Part shown: piece after piece, positions 54,309 to 63,446 of the stretch
Layout: each line of letters starts with the position of its first letter
How positions within the stretch are numbered: position 1 is the first letter of the stretch
Source of the DNA: Maribacter cobaltidurans
GTDB lineage: Bacteria; Bacteroidota; Bacteroidia; Flavobacteriales; Flavobacteriaceae
Assembly (NCBI RefSeq): GCF_002269385.1
Contig: NZ_CP022957.1
Coordinates: 4,331,001-4,395,000 of the forward strand
DNA length: 64,000 nt
Direction of reading: 5' to 3'
The notes under the pieces: generated by a model
Told to the model about the DNA's origin: nothing
The model's input: the letters and a program-made list of their open reading frames with translations, nothing else
Database searches by the model: none
Made by a program: the position numbers and the translations under genes

Positions 54309-54809
54309 TTGAGCCACCTAAAAGTATCCTTAGTCATTATCACAGCTTTTATCTTCGTAAACCTGCATTCACAGGAAAACACCTATAATTATTCGGATTT
54401 CCAGGCCTATGAATTCGTTGAAAACGGTGTTACTATTGATTACTCAACTTTAACGGAAAATCATTTTGGCTTAGAACAAAATTTTCATGACAGCTATCCT
54501 AAAGTTAATGACATGTTGTCCGTAAATAACGATTTTCATGCACTCAATAGGCGACTAAACATGGAATATCCATTTAAAAGAAGGAGACATCCCCTAGAAA
54601 AAACAGGTAGGATATTGACGTACATAGGAGTTCCTTTAGCCATAATTGAGGGTATCATGGTGGCAGGAGCAGATGAACTTTATTATGAATGTGTCAACGG
54701 TAATTGTTATGGTGATGCACGAGGAGGTTTTGGAGTGGTTATACTGGGCGCAGGCACAGGCCTTGCAGGCACAGGAACAGTTCTATGGGTAATAGGGAGT
54801 AAGAAATAG
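54309..54809 (+). CDS. Exported hypothetical protein with two C-terminal membrane segments
   Basis: 166 aa, TTG start at 54309 (MSHLKVSLVIITAFIFVNLH) with signal-like N-terminus. C-terminal half has two hydrophobic glycine-rich helices (ILTYIGVPLAIIEGIMVAGA and GGFGVVILGAGTGLAGTGTV), separated by DELYYECVNGNCYGDARG with two Cys. No family recognised. The last residues are basic (IGSKK). Convergent with the cytochrome gene, 5 bp away. Confidence 0.7.
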   Translation: MSHLKVSLVIITAFIFVNLHSQENTYNYSDFQAYEFVENGVTIDYSTLTENHFGLEQNFHDSYPKVNDMLSVNNDFHALNRRLNMEYPFKRRRHPLEKTGRILTYIGVPLAIIEGIMVAGADELYYECVNGNCYGDARGGFGVVILGAGTGLAGTGTVLWVIGSKK

Positions 54810-54814
54810 CTAAC

Positions 54815-55255
54815 TTATTTGCCTTCTAATGTATACCATTCAATATCTTCTAACACGGCCCTCCTCCCCTTCTTAAAAACAGGGTAATTTGTAGTCAAGT
54901 AGTCCACGATTATTTTCTGATTATCTCCCAAATCCCAGAGACCTTGAGTTTCCTGCATCCATCGAATAGTGGCATTCCACTGTTCTTTGGTCATTCTATT
55001 CTGGATAATCAGTTTGGAGGAATGGCATGTGGTACAATTGGTCACAACTTCTTCCAGACCTTCTCCCTCTATCAATCCTGTGCTAACATGTATTCCGTCA
55101 ACAATAGTATTTTGACTTTCTACTTCATTGTCAATTAATTCGGGGTTGGCATTGGTTACAACCTCAGAGTCCCTTATAAACAAAAAAATCACACCCATGG
55201 AAATGAGTATTAGCGCCGCAATGGCTAAATAGGTATGTATCGGTTTTCTATTCAT
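54815..55255 (-). CDS. Membrane-anchored monohaem cytochrome c (SorB-like)
   Basis: 146 aa. N-terminal anchor helix (YLAIAALILISMGVIFLFI), then a c-type haem site CTTCH (Cys74, Cys77, His78) and the short sulfite-dehydrogenase cytochrome pattern QNRMTKEQWNATIRWMQETQ with Met as sixth ligand and GLWDLGDNQKIIVDYLTTNY. It accepts electrons from the neighbouring molybdoenzyme, 18 bp upstream on the same strand, as SorB does in SorAB. Confidence 0.85.
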   Translation of the reverse strand: MNRKPIHTYLAIAALILISMGVIFLFIRDSEVVTNANPELIDNEVESQNTIVDGIHVSTGLIEGEGLEEVVTNCTTCHSSKLIIQNRMTKEQWNATIRWMQETQGLWDLGDNQKIIVDYLTTNYPVFKKGRRAVLEDIEWYTLEGK

Positions 55256-55273
55256 GAAATCACTTAAAGGTAC

Positions 55274-56494
55274 TTATACTACTTTTACTGCAATTCTATG
55301 ACAGGCATTGTTTAGATATCCTTTTGGATTCCAACCAGGTAGCACCATGGGCTGTTTATTGCCCTCACTATCCGTTGCCCTTGCCCAAACCTCATAGTAT
55401 CCCTTTTTTGGAAATTTAATCAATCGGTCAAAATGTTGCCAGGCCAAACGATTCACGGGAGGTTTTAAATTACACGTATGCCAAGATGTACCAAAATCTA
55501 TGGAACACTCCATTTTTTGAACCTCAAATTCTCCCGCCCAGGCATGTCCGGAAATGTGAAATGCAGTATCCATTGTTATAATGGCTCCAGATTTAGGAGA
55601 AGTTATCAAGGACTTAACGGGCATGGACTCAATGATGCACATATTTTCATCCGCCACGGTTTCTCCAGGAGCTACGGTTTCACAGGGAACACGATAGGAG
55701 CTTCCCCCCATTTTTTCGCCATCGTGGATTTTATTTCTAACACTGATTCTATTGATCCATTTACCCGATACAGAAGCCGGCCATCCCCCGGCGACCAATC
55801 TTAAAGGGTAGCCATGTGCCAATGGAATATCTTCCCCATTCATGGCAAATGCCAAGAGTGTTTCATTTTGCAATGCCTTGGACATAGGCGCTCCCCTTGA
55901 TATGGACTCTTTATTGGGGTTTCTGCTGAGATGAATATCCGCACCATGATAGCCAATATAAACAGCATCTGGTTTAATACCAACATCCTCTAAAACATCG
56001 CGCAGCCTAACTCCCGTCCATGCTGCACAGGAAACAGCCCCTATTGTCCATTGGTTTCCTTTGGCAGGTGGGTTAAATTCACTTCGCCCATTACCCCCAC
56101 ATTCCAAGGTCAATTGATATGTGTAATTTGGAAATTTAGATTTTAATTCTCCAAGTGTATATGTTTTCTCTTGTTTTACGGACTCACCGTCAATCTTTAA
56201 TGTCCATGTTGATACATCAATGTTCTCTGGAATGATTCCATTGTTTCTAATGAACATGTATTTGTTTGGGGTAATTTCATCATTTAGAAGGTGCGCCCTG
56301 GCCTCCATGTTCCAAGGTTTATCATTAAGTAGGACCATTTCCGGGTCCTTATTGAACATTTTAAATGGATTTGGGTCTTGGAAGGCCAACGGAACATAGT
56401 CTTTAGGCATTAAATTCCGGTAGACAATATCGCTGAACACTATTGCGGACAATCCACCGAGACCGGTCTTTTTTACGAAATTCCTTCTTTTCAA
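55274..56494 (-). CDS. Sulfite dehydrogenase/oxidase-family molybdoprotein (SorA-like), Tat-exported
   Basis: 406 aa. Tat signal MKRRNFVKKTGLGGLSAIVF (R-R-x-F-x-K). Oxidoreductase molybdopterin domain with Moco ligand Cys132 in LTLECGGNGRSEFNPP, then GAVSCAAWTGVRLRDVLEDV, IPLAHGYPLRLVAGGWPASV; C-terminal dimerisation (Mo-co_dimer) domain with HAWAGEFEVQKMECSIDFGT and YEVWARATDSEGNKQPMV. Oxidises sulfite to sulfate in the periplasm and passes electrons to the adjacent cytochrome. Family assignment is firm; substrate by analogy with SorA. Confidence 0.9.
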   Translation of the reverse strand: MKRRNFVKKTGLGGLSAIVFSDIVYRNLMPKDYVPLAFQDPNPFKMFNKDPEMVLLNDKPWNMEARAHLLNDEITPNKYMFIRNNGIIPENIDVSTWTLKIDGESVKQEKTYTLGELKSKFPNYTYQLTLECGGNGRSEFNPPAKGNQWTIGAVSCAAWTGVRLRDVLEDVGIKPDAVYIGYHGADIHLSRNPNKESISRGAPMSKALQNETLLAFAMNGEDIPLAHGYPLRLVAGGWPASVSGKWINRISVRNKIHDGEKMGGSSYRVPCETVAPGETVADENMCIIESMPVKSLITSPKSGAIITMDTAFHISGHAWAGEFEVQKMECSIDFGTSWHTCNLKPPVNRLAWQHFDRLIKFPKKGYYEVWARATDSEGNKQPMVLPGWNPKGYLNNACHRIAVKVV

Positions 56495-56546
56495 GATGTT
56501 TGGATTTGTTCCTAAAGTTACATCTTTTCAAGCATTTTGGAAGAAA

Positions 56547-56846
56547 TTAGACCTCGATCGTCTTGTGTTTTTTGGAAGACTTAAATACATAGGTATAAAA
56601 CCACATTATGGTAAAAGTGGGAATGACATCCAAACCTGGTATTATCTCTTCAACGAAAGTTATAACACCGGCTGCCTGACCTATTTTCCCTTTGTACATT
56701 CTTGTCATGAGCCAACCCGACAAAGGTGCCCAAATAACGTCAGAAAATTCTCCGATAAATGGAATGGCAAAAGACAACATTCCAATGGCATCAAAAAGAA
56801 GCCCAAGGAATAACTGCTTATATTTTTTGTCTTTGGTCGTCGTCAT
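56547..56846 (-). CDS. Small hypothetical membrane protein
   Basis: 99 aa with two to three hydrophobic stretches (LFLGLLFDAIGMLSFAIPFI, AAGVITFVEEIIPGLDVIPT, FTIMWFYTYVFK). Conserved-looking FDAIGMLSFAIP...SDVIWAPLSG pattern occurs in many Flavobacteria small membrane proteins of unknown role. It lies between sorA and folE, same strand. Confidence 0.82.
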   Translation of the reverse strand: MTTTKDKKYKQLFLGLLFDAIGMLSFAIPFIGEFSDVIWAPLSGWLMTRMYKGKIGQAAGVITFVEEIIPGLDVIPTFTIMWFYTYVFKSSKKHKTIEV

Positions 56847-56918
56847 ATAGTAAAATTAAAAATCCTACCTAATTGAACAACAACAATGCCAAGAAAAAAC
56901 TCACTGATTTTTATTTAA

Positions 56919-57518
56919 TCAAGATAGATCAGAACTGATCAATTTTAAAAACTCGTTTCGAGTCTCGATTTTTTCAAATTGACCTCTGAATCCAGATGTA
57001 GTGGTCACCGAATTTTGTTTTTGTACACCCCTCATCATCATGCACATGTGGGATGCTTCTATAACAACAGCCACGCCCTTGGGCTTCAATGTATTGTTTA
57101 AACATTCCAAGATATCATGCGTAAGGCGTTCCTGAACCTGAAGTCTTCTGGCAAAGACATCGACGATTCTAGGAATTTTACTTAGACCAACAATATGCCC
57201 ATTGGGAATATAGGCTATATGTGCCTTTCCAAAAAATGGAAGCATATGATGCTCACACAAGGAATACAATTCAATATCCTTTATGATGACCATATCATCA
57301 TAATCTTCCTTAAACATGGCCCCTCTTAAAATTTCCTCGGCATCTTGTTTATATCCCTGAGTAAGGAAGAGCATCGCTTTGGCGGCCCTTTCAGGAGTTT
57401 TTAGAAGACCTTCCCTGTTTTTATCCTCTCCTATTTCATCTATGACCGACGAGAATTTTTCTTTTATTTCATCGGTTATCTCCAAATTGTATTCCTCTAA
57501 ATTTCTGTATGGCGACAT
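56919..57518 (-). CDS. folE: GTP cyclohydrolase I (FolE)
   Basis: 199 aa. [20 protein letters not shown] contains zinc ligand Cys and catalytic His; [20 protein letters not shown] and [20 protein letters not shown] supply the other Zn Cys and GTP-binding residues. Converts GTP to dihydroneopterin triphosphate at the start of folate/tetrahydrobiopterin synthesis. Full length compared with E. coli FolE (about 220 aa). Confidence 0.97.
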   Translation of the reverse strand: MSPYRNLEEYNLEITDEIKEKFSSVIDEIGEDKNREGLLKTPERAAKAMLFLTQGYKQDAEEILRGAMFKEDYDDMVIIKDIELYSLCEHHMLPFFGKAHIAYIPNGHIVGLSKIPRIVDVFARRLQVQERLTHDILECLNNTLKPKGVAVVIEASHMCMMMRGVQKQNSVTTTSGFRGQFEKIETRNEFLKLISSDLS

Positions 57519-57725
57519 TTATAATGTTTAAGTAAATGATTAAAATATTAAACAAAAATATTCATTGTAACATCATTACTAGCTAATATATCGTTAAATT
57601 TCTTTTTAGCTATGTAAATTTTAGATTAGCCATCTCGCAAAAGAGATTATAAGGAGGTGTAATTTTGCACCTATTTTTTTATATGGCCCCCTTTCTTTAA
57701 TTTCACTGACTCATTTATCCATGAT

Positions 57726-58406
57726 ATGATCAAAGCCACTAACATCCATAAATATTATGGAGCCTTGGAAGTATTAAAAGGCGTAAACCTGCACATAAAG
57801 AAAGGAGAAATCGTATCTATTGTAGGTGCTTCAGGGGCAGGAAAAACAACACTCCTGCAGATTCTGGGCACCTTGGATGTCCTCTCGAATGCCCAAGACG
57901 GCACACTTATAGTCAATGGCACCGAGACCCCAAAATTATCCGATAAGGAGCTGGCCAAATTTAGAAATGAACATATTGGTTTCATTTTTCAATTTCATCA
58001 ACTACTTCCGGAATTTACGGCCTTAGAAAATGTATGCCTTCCTGCCTTTATTAAAAAAACGCCTAAAACAGATGCCGAAATAAGAGCCAAAGAGCTACTT
58101 GACTTCTTGGGACTATCACATCGTTATGACCATAAACCCTCGGAGCTTTCGGGTGGTGAACAGCAAAGAGTTGCCGTTGCCAGGGCGTTGATCAACAATC
58201 CTTCCATTATTTTTGCCGATGAACCCAGCGGAAATCTAGATTCTGAAAGTGCGGACAACCTGCACAATTTGTTTTTTGAGCTTCGCGAAAAATTTGGTCA
58301 AACCTTCGTAATCGTTACCCATAATGAAGATCTCGCAGAAATGGCCGATAGAAAATTGACCATGGTAGATGGGAAAATCGTGGACAAAGAAGTTATTCTT
58401 TCCTAA
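57726..58406 (+). CDS. LolD-type ABC transporter ATP-binding protein
   Basis: 226 aa. Walker [21 protein letters not shown]-loop [20 protein letters not shown], signature [16 protein letters not shown], Walker [15 protein letters not shown], switch [11 protein letters not shown]. The ENVxLP/[14 protein letters not shown] wording is typical of LolD/MacB-type ATPases that power lipoprotein release or mechanotransmission. The partner permease is not next to it. Divergent from folE; followed 10 bp later by the CPBP gene. Confidence 0.92.
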   Translation: MIKATNIHKYYGALEVLKGVNLHIKKGEIVSIVGASGAGKTTLLQILGTLDVLSNAQDGTLIVNGTETPKLSDKELAKFRNEHIGFIFQFHQLLPEFTALENVCLPAFIKKTPKTDAEIRAKELLDFLGLSHRYDHKPSELSGGEQQRVAVARALINNPSIIFADEPSGNLDSESADNLHNLFFELREKFGQTFVIVTHNEDLAEMADRKLTMVDGKIVDKEVILS

Positions 58407-58415
58407 ATCCTATTC

Positions 58416-58973
58416 ATGATCGAAGAAATCATTCAATTTCTAAAAAAGCCTGTTTATCAGGTAGACAATTCCCTACGCACTAAAGAAAAATTAAAATATA
58501 TTCTAAAACTCACGGTTTTGGCTATTTCTATTAGCGTTGTTCTAAGTATCCTTATAGGTTTAATAGAAACGGTATTTAGTCTGGATTTGGGTAAACATGC
58601 GATGGATGATTTTCTAGAAAACTATCCAGCAATCTACCTCTTTTTATTTGCCGTGCTAGGAGCCCCTATTATGGAAGAGTTAATGTTCAGAGGCCCCATG
58701 GGTTGGTTCAAAAATTCAAAAATGTTCCCGTATATATTTTATGTACTCACTTTGGTTTTTGGTTTTATGCATATTACCAATTACGAGATGAACCTACAAA
58801 ATTTGCTGCTTTCCCCTTTTTTAGTGGCTCCCCAGCTTTCTGCCGGACTATTGCTTGGTTTTACAAGGGTAAAATTTGGACTGGTCTTCTCCATGATTAT
58901 GCATGCCTTTTATAACTTGATACTGGCCGGCCCCATTTTTATCTTCAAACTGTTTGATATCCCTATCGAATGA
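58416..58973 (+). CDS. CPBP family intramembrane metalloprotease/glutamic protease
   Basis: 185 aa with about five membrane helices (LTVLAISISVVLSILIGLI, FLFAVLGAPIMEELMFRGPM, MFPYIFYVLTLVFGFMHI, SPFLVAPQLSAGLLLGFTR, MIMHAFYNLILAGPIFIF). Motif 1 EELMFRG, motif 2 FGFMHI, motif 3 MHAFYN are the E-E-x3-R, F-x3-H and H-x3-N of Rce1-like proteases. Substrate unknown. Stop overlaps the next start by 4 nt (ATGA). Confidence 0.9.
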   Translation: MIEEIIQFLKKPVYQVDNSLRTKEKLKYILKLTVLAISISVVLSILIGLIETVFSLDLGKHAMDDFLENYPAIYLFLFAVLGAPIMEELMFRGPMGWFKNSKMFPYIFYVLTLVFGFMHITNYEMNLQNLLLSPFLVAPQLSAGLLLGFTRVKFGLVFSMIMHAFYNLILAGPIFIFKLFDIPIE

Positions 58974-59734
58974 CCAAAAAGGAATTAAAGGAGTTTTTGG
59001 ATCAAAAAGTTCAGGAATATAATAATCCTAAATTTTTGGAATCTGATCCCATTCAAATTCCTCATCTCTTTTCCAAAAAGGAGGACATAGAAATTAGTGC
59101 TTTTTTAACGGCCACCATAGCTTGGGGAAATAGAAAAAGCATTATCAACAATGCAAACCGAATGATGGAGTTATTGGGAAATAGTCCCCATGATTTCGTC
59201 ATGAACCATAAAGGTTCTGATCTAGAATTATTGCAGGGCTTTGTCCATAGGACTTTCAATGGAACCGATTTGATCTATTTTATCCAAAGCCTAAAGAACA
59301 TTTATAACCAACATGGAGGTTTGCAAGGAGTGTTTACAAAATACCAAACTGATTCCTCCTTGCAGCCCACTATTTCGCATTTTAAGGGAATTTTCTTTGA
59401 GTTGCCTTTTGAACAGAGAACCACTAAACATGTTTCTGATCCTCTAAAGGGCTCGGCCGCCAAACGCATCAATATGTTTTTGCGCTGGATGGTCAGAGAT
59501 GCAAACAACCAAGTTGATTTTGGACTATGGCGAGAAATTCCACCTTCAAAATTATCTTGTCCCTTGGATGTACATTCCGGGAATGTTGCAAGAAAACTAA
59601 AACTCCTTAAGCGTAAACAAAACGATGCAAAAGCCTTGGCCGAGCTGGACAAAAATTTAAGAAAACTGGACCCAATGGATCCAGTTAAATATGATTTTGC
59701 ACTATTTGGACTGGGTGTTTTTGAAAAATTTTAA
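58970..59734 (+). CDS. TIGR02757 family conserved protein
   Basis: 254 aa cytoplasmic protein. Recognisable segments: DPIQIPHLFSKKEDIEISAF, LTATIAWGNRKSIINNANRM, RTFNGTDLIYFIQSLKNIY, KRINMFLRWMVRDANNQVDFG and HSGNVARKLKLLKRKQNDAK. These match the Bacteroidota family TIGR02757 (from memory), which resembles helix-hairpin-helix DNA glycosylase-like helical proteins but has no proven function. Overlaps the CPBP stop by 4 nt and converges on the cytochrome peroxidase gene with a 4-bp overlap. Confidence 0.88.
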   Translation: MTKKELKEFLDQKVQEYNNPKFLESDPIQIPHLFSKKEDIEISAFLTATIAWGNRKSIINNANRMMELLGNSPHDFVMNHKGSDLELLQGFVHRTFNGTDLIYFIQSLKNIYNQHGGLQGVFTKYQTDSSLQPTISHFKGIFFELPFEQRTTKHVSDPLKGSAAKRINMFLRWMVRDANNQVDFGLWREIPPSKLSCPLDVHSGNVARKLKLLKRKQNDAKALAELDKNLRKLDPMDPVKYDFALFGLGVFEKF

Positions 59735-61560
59735 TCTATATTTTCGAATTCCATATCCGTCAAGGTCCTTAAAAATGCAATAATGGCCTTGGATTCATTA
59801 TCCGTAAGACCCAATGAATCGGCAGGTAGGGTTTGGTTGGGTACATCAAGTCCCATCCCCTGTCCACCACCCACATTATAAAAGGTAATGACGTCTTCCA
59901 AGTTTTCGTACACACCGTTATGCATGTATGGCGCGGTCAATGCGCTGTTCCTTACCGTAGATGTTTTGAAAAAATTACGTTTTTCTGAGACCTTGTAAGG
60001 AAAATACTGTCCCAAATCCTTATCCAATTGCGGATGGTCAAAATCATCGGTTTTTGGCACGCCCAGATTTTCGAATTCAGTTTCCGAGTATTTGGGGGGA
60101 ACGGTCCCGTTGAATGCCGGTGGAAAATGACACGTTGCACAAGCAGCCTTCCCCATAAATAGATTAAAACCCTGTATTTCTTCGTCAGTTAGGGATGCTT
60201 CCAAATCCTGCATATTTCGGTCAAATTTAGAATCGAACGGAGCCAAACTTCGTATATAGGTAGCAATTGCATTCCGTACGTTCAAATCTGAAATTATGCC
60301 ATTGTATAGGGAATCGAACTGCACTTTATAATCGGCATTCGCTCGGATTTTTTGCTCCAAAAGCTTTAAATCGATATGAAATTCATCTTCATTGTTCGCC
60401 ACATTTACGATTTGGTCTTCAAGACCGTCCGAACGACCATCGTAAAAGAACGAGGTTTGATAAGCGGAGTAACTTAACGTAGGAGTGTTTCTTTGAAGTT
60501 CTTTATTGTTAATACCGACAGCTATTTTAAGTCCGTCAGTAAAGGCTTTCTCCTTTATATGACATGTAGCACAGCTAATAGTGCCTGGGCTAGATAAAGA
60601 AGTATCATTAAAAAGTTTTCTTCCCAACTCTATTCGTTCGTCGGTCAATTGAGGTTCACGTTGTTCCGAAAACATCTTCATATTGAAAAAGTTTTTATCA
60701 AAGAGATTGTCTATGGTGGGATTTAAGGTGCGGGAGGTATTCATAATAATTCTCCAATCCTTTGCGGTTTTATTGACCAAATCCAATTGTTTATTGGTAT
60801 GGCTTTTTATAAAAGTATATCTGTCAAAACTGTCAAAATCAGAAGAATTAAGGTCATTTATCGTCCCCGTAATTTCGGCCTTCCAACTTTGATAGATGGA
60901 TTTGTCAGTAAAGGCATTTTCATAAATGTCGATAACCTTGCCAAGGGTTTCGTAGTTGTAAACAGCTTCGTTCAAGGAGTTGGACAGCATAGGGGAATCA
61001 AAACCCGTAATTCCCTTGGCCGCAATGTTTAAAATAGCATCACGAATCATTTTGAGGTGATGTTTATCCCTCTGATTGATCAATATGTGATTCTTTCGAA
61101 CAAAAGGAATTCGCACCTTCAAATAATCCAGTACGGCATTTAGATCTTTGTTTGAAAAACCTTCTTCTTCAAACAATAGTTCCTCCAAAACTTGAAAACT
61201 TTTTGGCTGCAGTACTTTAACATCCTGATAATCGTCTATTTCGACCTTTAGAAGATTTGGCGCGTTCAGGGAAAGGTAATTCTCATAATCATATGCTATG
61301 AGCATGGGTTCCACTTTTTTATACCATTTTCTGGACTTTAGGAATAGCTCTTGATTTCTTTCGACTGAATTTGTTGTATCCATTTGCGAAACATACCATG
61401 CTGTGCTATCCAAGGTGACAAAATAGTACTCCCTAATTTCTTCATTAAAAACCGATTCCAAGTCATTTGAAGCCAACAACCTAGGTTTCTGTTCTTCTTT
61501 GCATGAAGTCATCAGTACAAATATAGTGGTCATAAAAAATCCAAAACCCTTCAATCCCAT
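59731..61560 (-). CDS. Di-haem cytochrome c peroxidase-like lipoprotein (MauG/CCP family)
   Basis: 609 aa from ATG 61560 (MGLKGFGFFMTTIFVLMTSC): lipobox LMTSC at residues 16-20, and a terminator stem at 61585-61620 lies inside the longer frame from 61629, so the longer start is rejected. The N-terminal 280 residues are a helical domain without haem sites. The C-terminal CCP domain has two haem sites, CATCHIKEKAFTDG and CATCHFPPAFNG, plus FYDGRSDGLEDQ, FDRNMQDLE, TSTVRNSALTAPYMHNGVYE. Reduces H2O2 or oxidises protein/iron substrates in the periplasm; the helical extension is typical of an iron-linked or IMELYSIN-like module, not certain here. Confidence 0.9.
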   Translation of the reverse strand: MGLKGFGFFMTTIFVLMTSCKEEQKPRLLASNDLESVFNEEIREYYFVTLDSTAWYVSQMDTTNSVERNQELFLKSRKWYKKVEPMLIAYDYENYLSLNAPNLLKVEIDDYQDVKVLQPKSFQVLEELLFEEEGFSNKDLNAVLDYLKVRIPFVRKNHILINQRDKHHLKMIRDAILNIAAKGITGFDSPMLSNSLNEAVYNYETLGKVIDIYENAFTDKSIYQSWKAEITGTINDLNSSDFDSFDRYTFIKSHTNKQLDLVNKTAKDWRIIMNTSRTLNPTIDNLFDKNFFNMKMFSEQREPQLTDERIELGRKLFNDTSLSSPGTISCATCHIKEKAFTDGLKIAVGINNKELQRNTPTLSYSAYQTSFFYDGRSDGLEDQIVNVANNEDEFHIDLKLLEQKIRANADYKVQFDSLYNGIISDLNVRNAIATYIRSLAPFDSKFDRNMQDLEASLTDEEIQGFNLFMGKAACATCHFPPAFNGTVPPKYSETEFENLGVPKTDDFDHPQLDKDLGQYFPYKVSEKRNFFKTSTVRNSALTAPYMHNGVYENLEDVITFYNVGGGQGMGLDVPNQTLPADSLGLTDNESKAIIAFLRTLTDMEFENID

Positions 61561-61584
61561 TTTGTCCAATTTTTTAGCATAGAT

Positions 61585-61620
61585 AAAGAGGGTTTCTCGC
61601 ACGAGAAACCCTCTTTTTTT
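61585..61620 (-). terminator. Hairpin terminator of the PhoX-like gene
   Basis: AAAGAGGGTTTCTCG (61585-61599) pairs with CGAGAAACCCTCTTT (61602-61616), nearly perfect stem with minimal loop and A/T runs on both sides. It ends minus-strand transcription of the 61.6-63.3 kb gene and also settles the downstream gene start at 61560. Confidence 0.85.
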
Positions 61621-61635
61621 AAATTTCATTACAAA

Positions 61636-63255
61636 TTATCTGGGTAACCCAGTTAACTTAAAAAGGAAAGAGCCTTCCAAGGTGGCACTAGATTCATCAA
61701 TAGCCGTTGGATCCACGAATTTCAATCCGTCCGCACGGACTGCAGTTTCTGGAGTCGTGCTAAAATTCCAACCATGAACTTGCGCACCGCCCATAAAAGT
61801 AGGCTCAGATGCCCCGATGATATCGGTTACATCAATGAGTCCTGTTATTTCCCACATATCGGTCGTTGTTCCAAGGCCAAGTCCCGCCGCAACTGTTTGG
61901 TTGCATTCCATAACTTCTGTAAACGCCCCTGTATTCAAATCCAATTGCCACAATTTTGCAAATCCGGAAATATCAGCATTTAAAGAGGCATAGCCGTTGG
62001 GATCTTCTTGGATGTACGCATAGTTTTGGGTAACCAAGATATTGTCAGGGGAATGCAAGCCATCTCCTTTTCCTCCTTCTAAATCACCATCAACCACAAC
62101 CGTTAATTTGGCATCAGCAGTAGGGTCATTTGGGTCCAGCACTAACTTATATACTCTTCCAAATCCAGTTCCGCGTAGGTTTAAGTCAGGGTTGTCACCT
62201 CTAATTCGTCCAGTTGCATTAAAGTAAACCTCTCGCTCGGCACTTGCTGAACCCTTTCTCCAATCTATATCCTCAATTCTCTGGAATCCTATTGCCGAAG
62301 AGTCAATTGCTTCTTGGTTCAGTTCGGCCAAGGTCCTTTCAGTAACCTCTACCCACTCTACATCATACTCTATATCTTCTGCCATTCCCATTTCAAATAA
62401 TTGTCCGCCAGCACCGGGTGCGGATTCAACAGGATTTTTCCCTCTCAACACATATAGTTTTCCACCATAAAGGTCACCCCTGGAACCAACATACATTCCA
62501 AAATGTGCTTGTGGGTAGGTATTATTACTATCATCGTCACCCATAAATACCACGGTTTGGGAAGGATATGCATTTTTTCCGATCACAACGGCATTTTCAG
62601 TAGACCATTCCCCCATTGCAGGAAGTCTTTCCGCCTCTACTCTGTCCTCTGCTGCCCTAAAGGGATTTATTTTATAAACACCCTTGGCGTTTCCTCCCCA
62701 TTCCCCACCGGAAAGGTACAATGGGCCAAACCCATGTTCTTCAACCGTTACGGAAGAACCGGAACACATGGCGGTAAAAGCAGTGGCCGTTGAATTTACA
62801 ATGTAATCCCCTTCCATGGGTTCTAAATTTGAGTTCATTCGGATACGGGCAATCGAATAATCAGCCTCCAAATTGTTGATAAACGCATACGTACCATCTC
62901 CATAAGGATATAGAGCGGCACCGTCCATGTAAGACCCGTATACAAAGGTGGAGTCCGTCTCCAGAATATCGGCGGAAGATAAAATCATTTTAAGGTTGGC
63001 GGAACCGGCAAAGGAACCTTTCAATTCAAATACATCGTCCGGAATTACGGAACTGGTCAATGGTACCATCTCAGCTATGTTAAGGTCCTGCCCGTCCTCC
63101 CCATCTTGACCATCTACTCCATCCCTTCCATCAACACCATCAACACCGTCACGGCCGTCCATACCGTCTTCTGGATTACAACTTACGGCGGCAATTCCCA
63201 GCAAGGAAAGAGCACAGACTTTAAACAATAATTTTTTTGATTTTTTCATTTCCAT
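61636..63255 (-). CDS. PhoX-like (DUF839) lipoprotein with collagen-like linker
   Basis: 539 aa (MKKSKKLLFK two codons in is an alternative start). Lipobox AAVSCNP (Cys about 26), then about nine Gly-x-Asp collagen-like triplets (GMDGRDGVDGVDGRDGVDGQ and on), then a beta-propeller-like domain with GRVYKLVLDPNDPTADAKLT, LHSPDNILVTQNYAYIQEDP and VAGLGLGTTTDMWEITG, resembling the Ca2+-dependent alkaline phosphatase PhoX/DUF839 pattern in which PDN and QED residues bind metal. Surface or periplasmic. Phosphatase activity is probable but not proven. Confidence 0.82.
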   Translation of the reverse strand: MEMKKSKKLLFKVCALSLLGIAAVSCNPEDGMDGRDGVDGVDGRDGVDGQDGEDGQDLNIAEMVPLTSSVIPDDVFELKGSFAGSANLKMILSSADILETDSTFVYGSYMDGAALYPYGDGTYAFINNLEADYSIARIRMNSNLEPMEGDYIVNSTATAFTAMCSGSSVTVEEHGFGPLYLSGGEWGGNAKGVYKINPFRAAEDRVEAERLPAMGEWSTENAVVIGKNAYPSQTVVFMGDDDSNNTYPQAHFGMYVGSRGDLYGGKLYVLRGKNPVESAPGAGGQLFEMGMAEDIEYDVEWVEVTERTLAELNQEAIDSSAIGFQRIEDIDWRKGSASAEREVYFNATGRIRGDNPDLNLRGTGFGRVYKLVLDPNDPTADAKLTVVVDGDLEGGKGDGLHSPDNILVTQNYAYIQEDPNGYASLNADISGFAKLWQLDLNTGAFTEVMECNQTVAAGLGLGTTTDMWEITGLIDVTDIIGASEPTFMGGAQVHGWNFSTTPETAVRADGLKFVDPTAIDESSATLEGSFLFKLTGLPR

Positions 63256-63446
63256 TCTAGTTTTAGGTTACATGAAGCCCAAAACTAAAAACCGAACCTT
63301 TTAAAAAGGTTGGCTGAAAATTAGTAATCCATTAACTAAACATTACTAAACCGTTATGGTGTAAATTAATAGTGAATTTGAAGTGAACAAATCCTAAATA
63401 AATAGTTAAAAATATTTATAAGTGATTGATTTATAGTGTATTATAA

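Noticed and set aside
57655..57672. Small hairpin AGGTG/CACCT followed by T-run between folE and ABC gene
   Set aside because: Only a 5-bp stem and located in a divergent promoter gap; too weak to list as terminator.
61561..61629. Longer N-terminus for the cytochrome c peroxidase-like protein
   Set aside because: The extra 23 residues are translated from the hairpin terminator of the upstream gene; the lipobox start at 61560 is natural.
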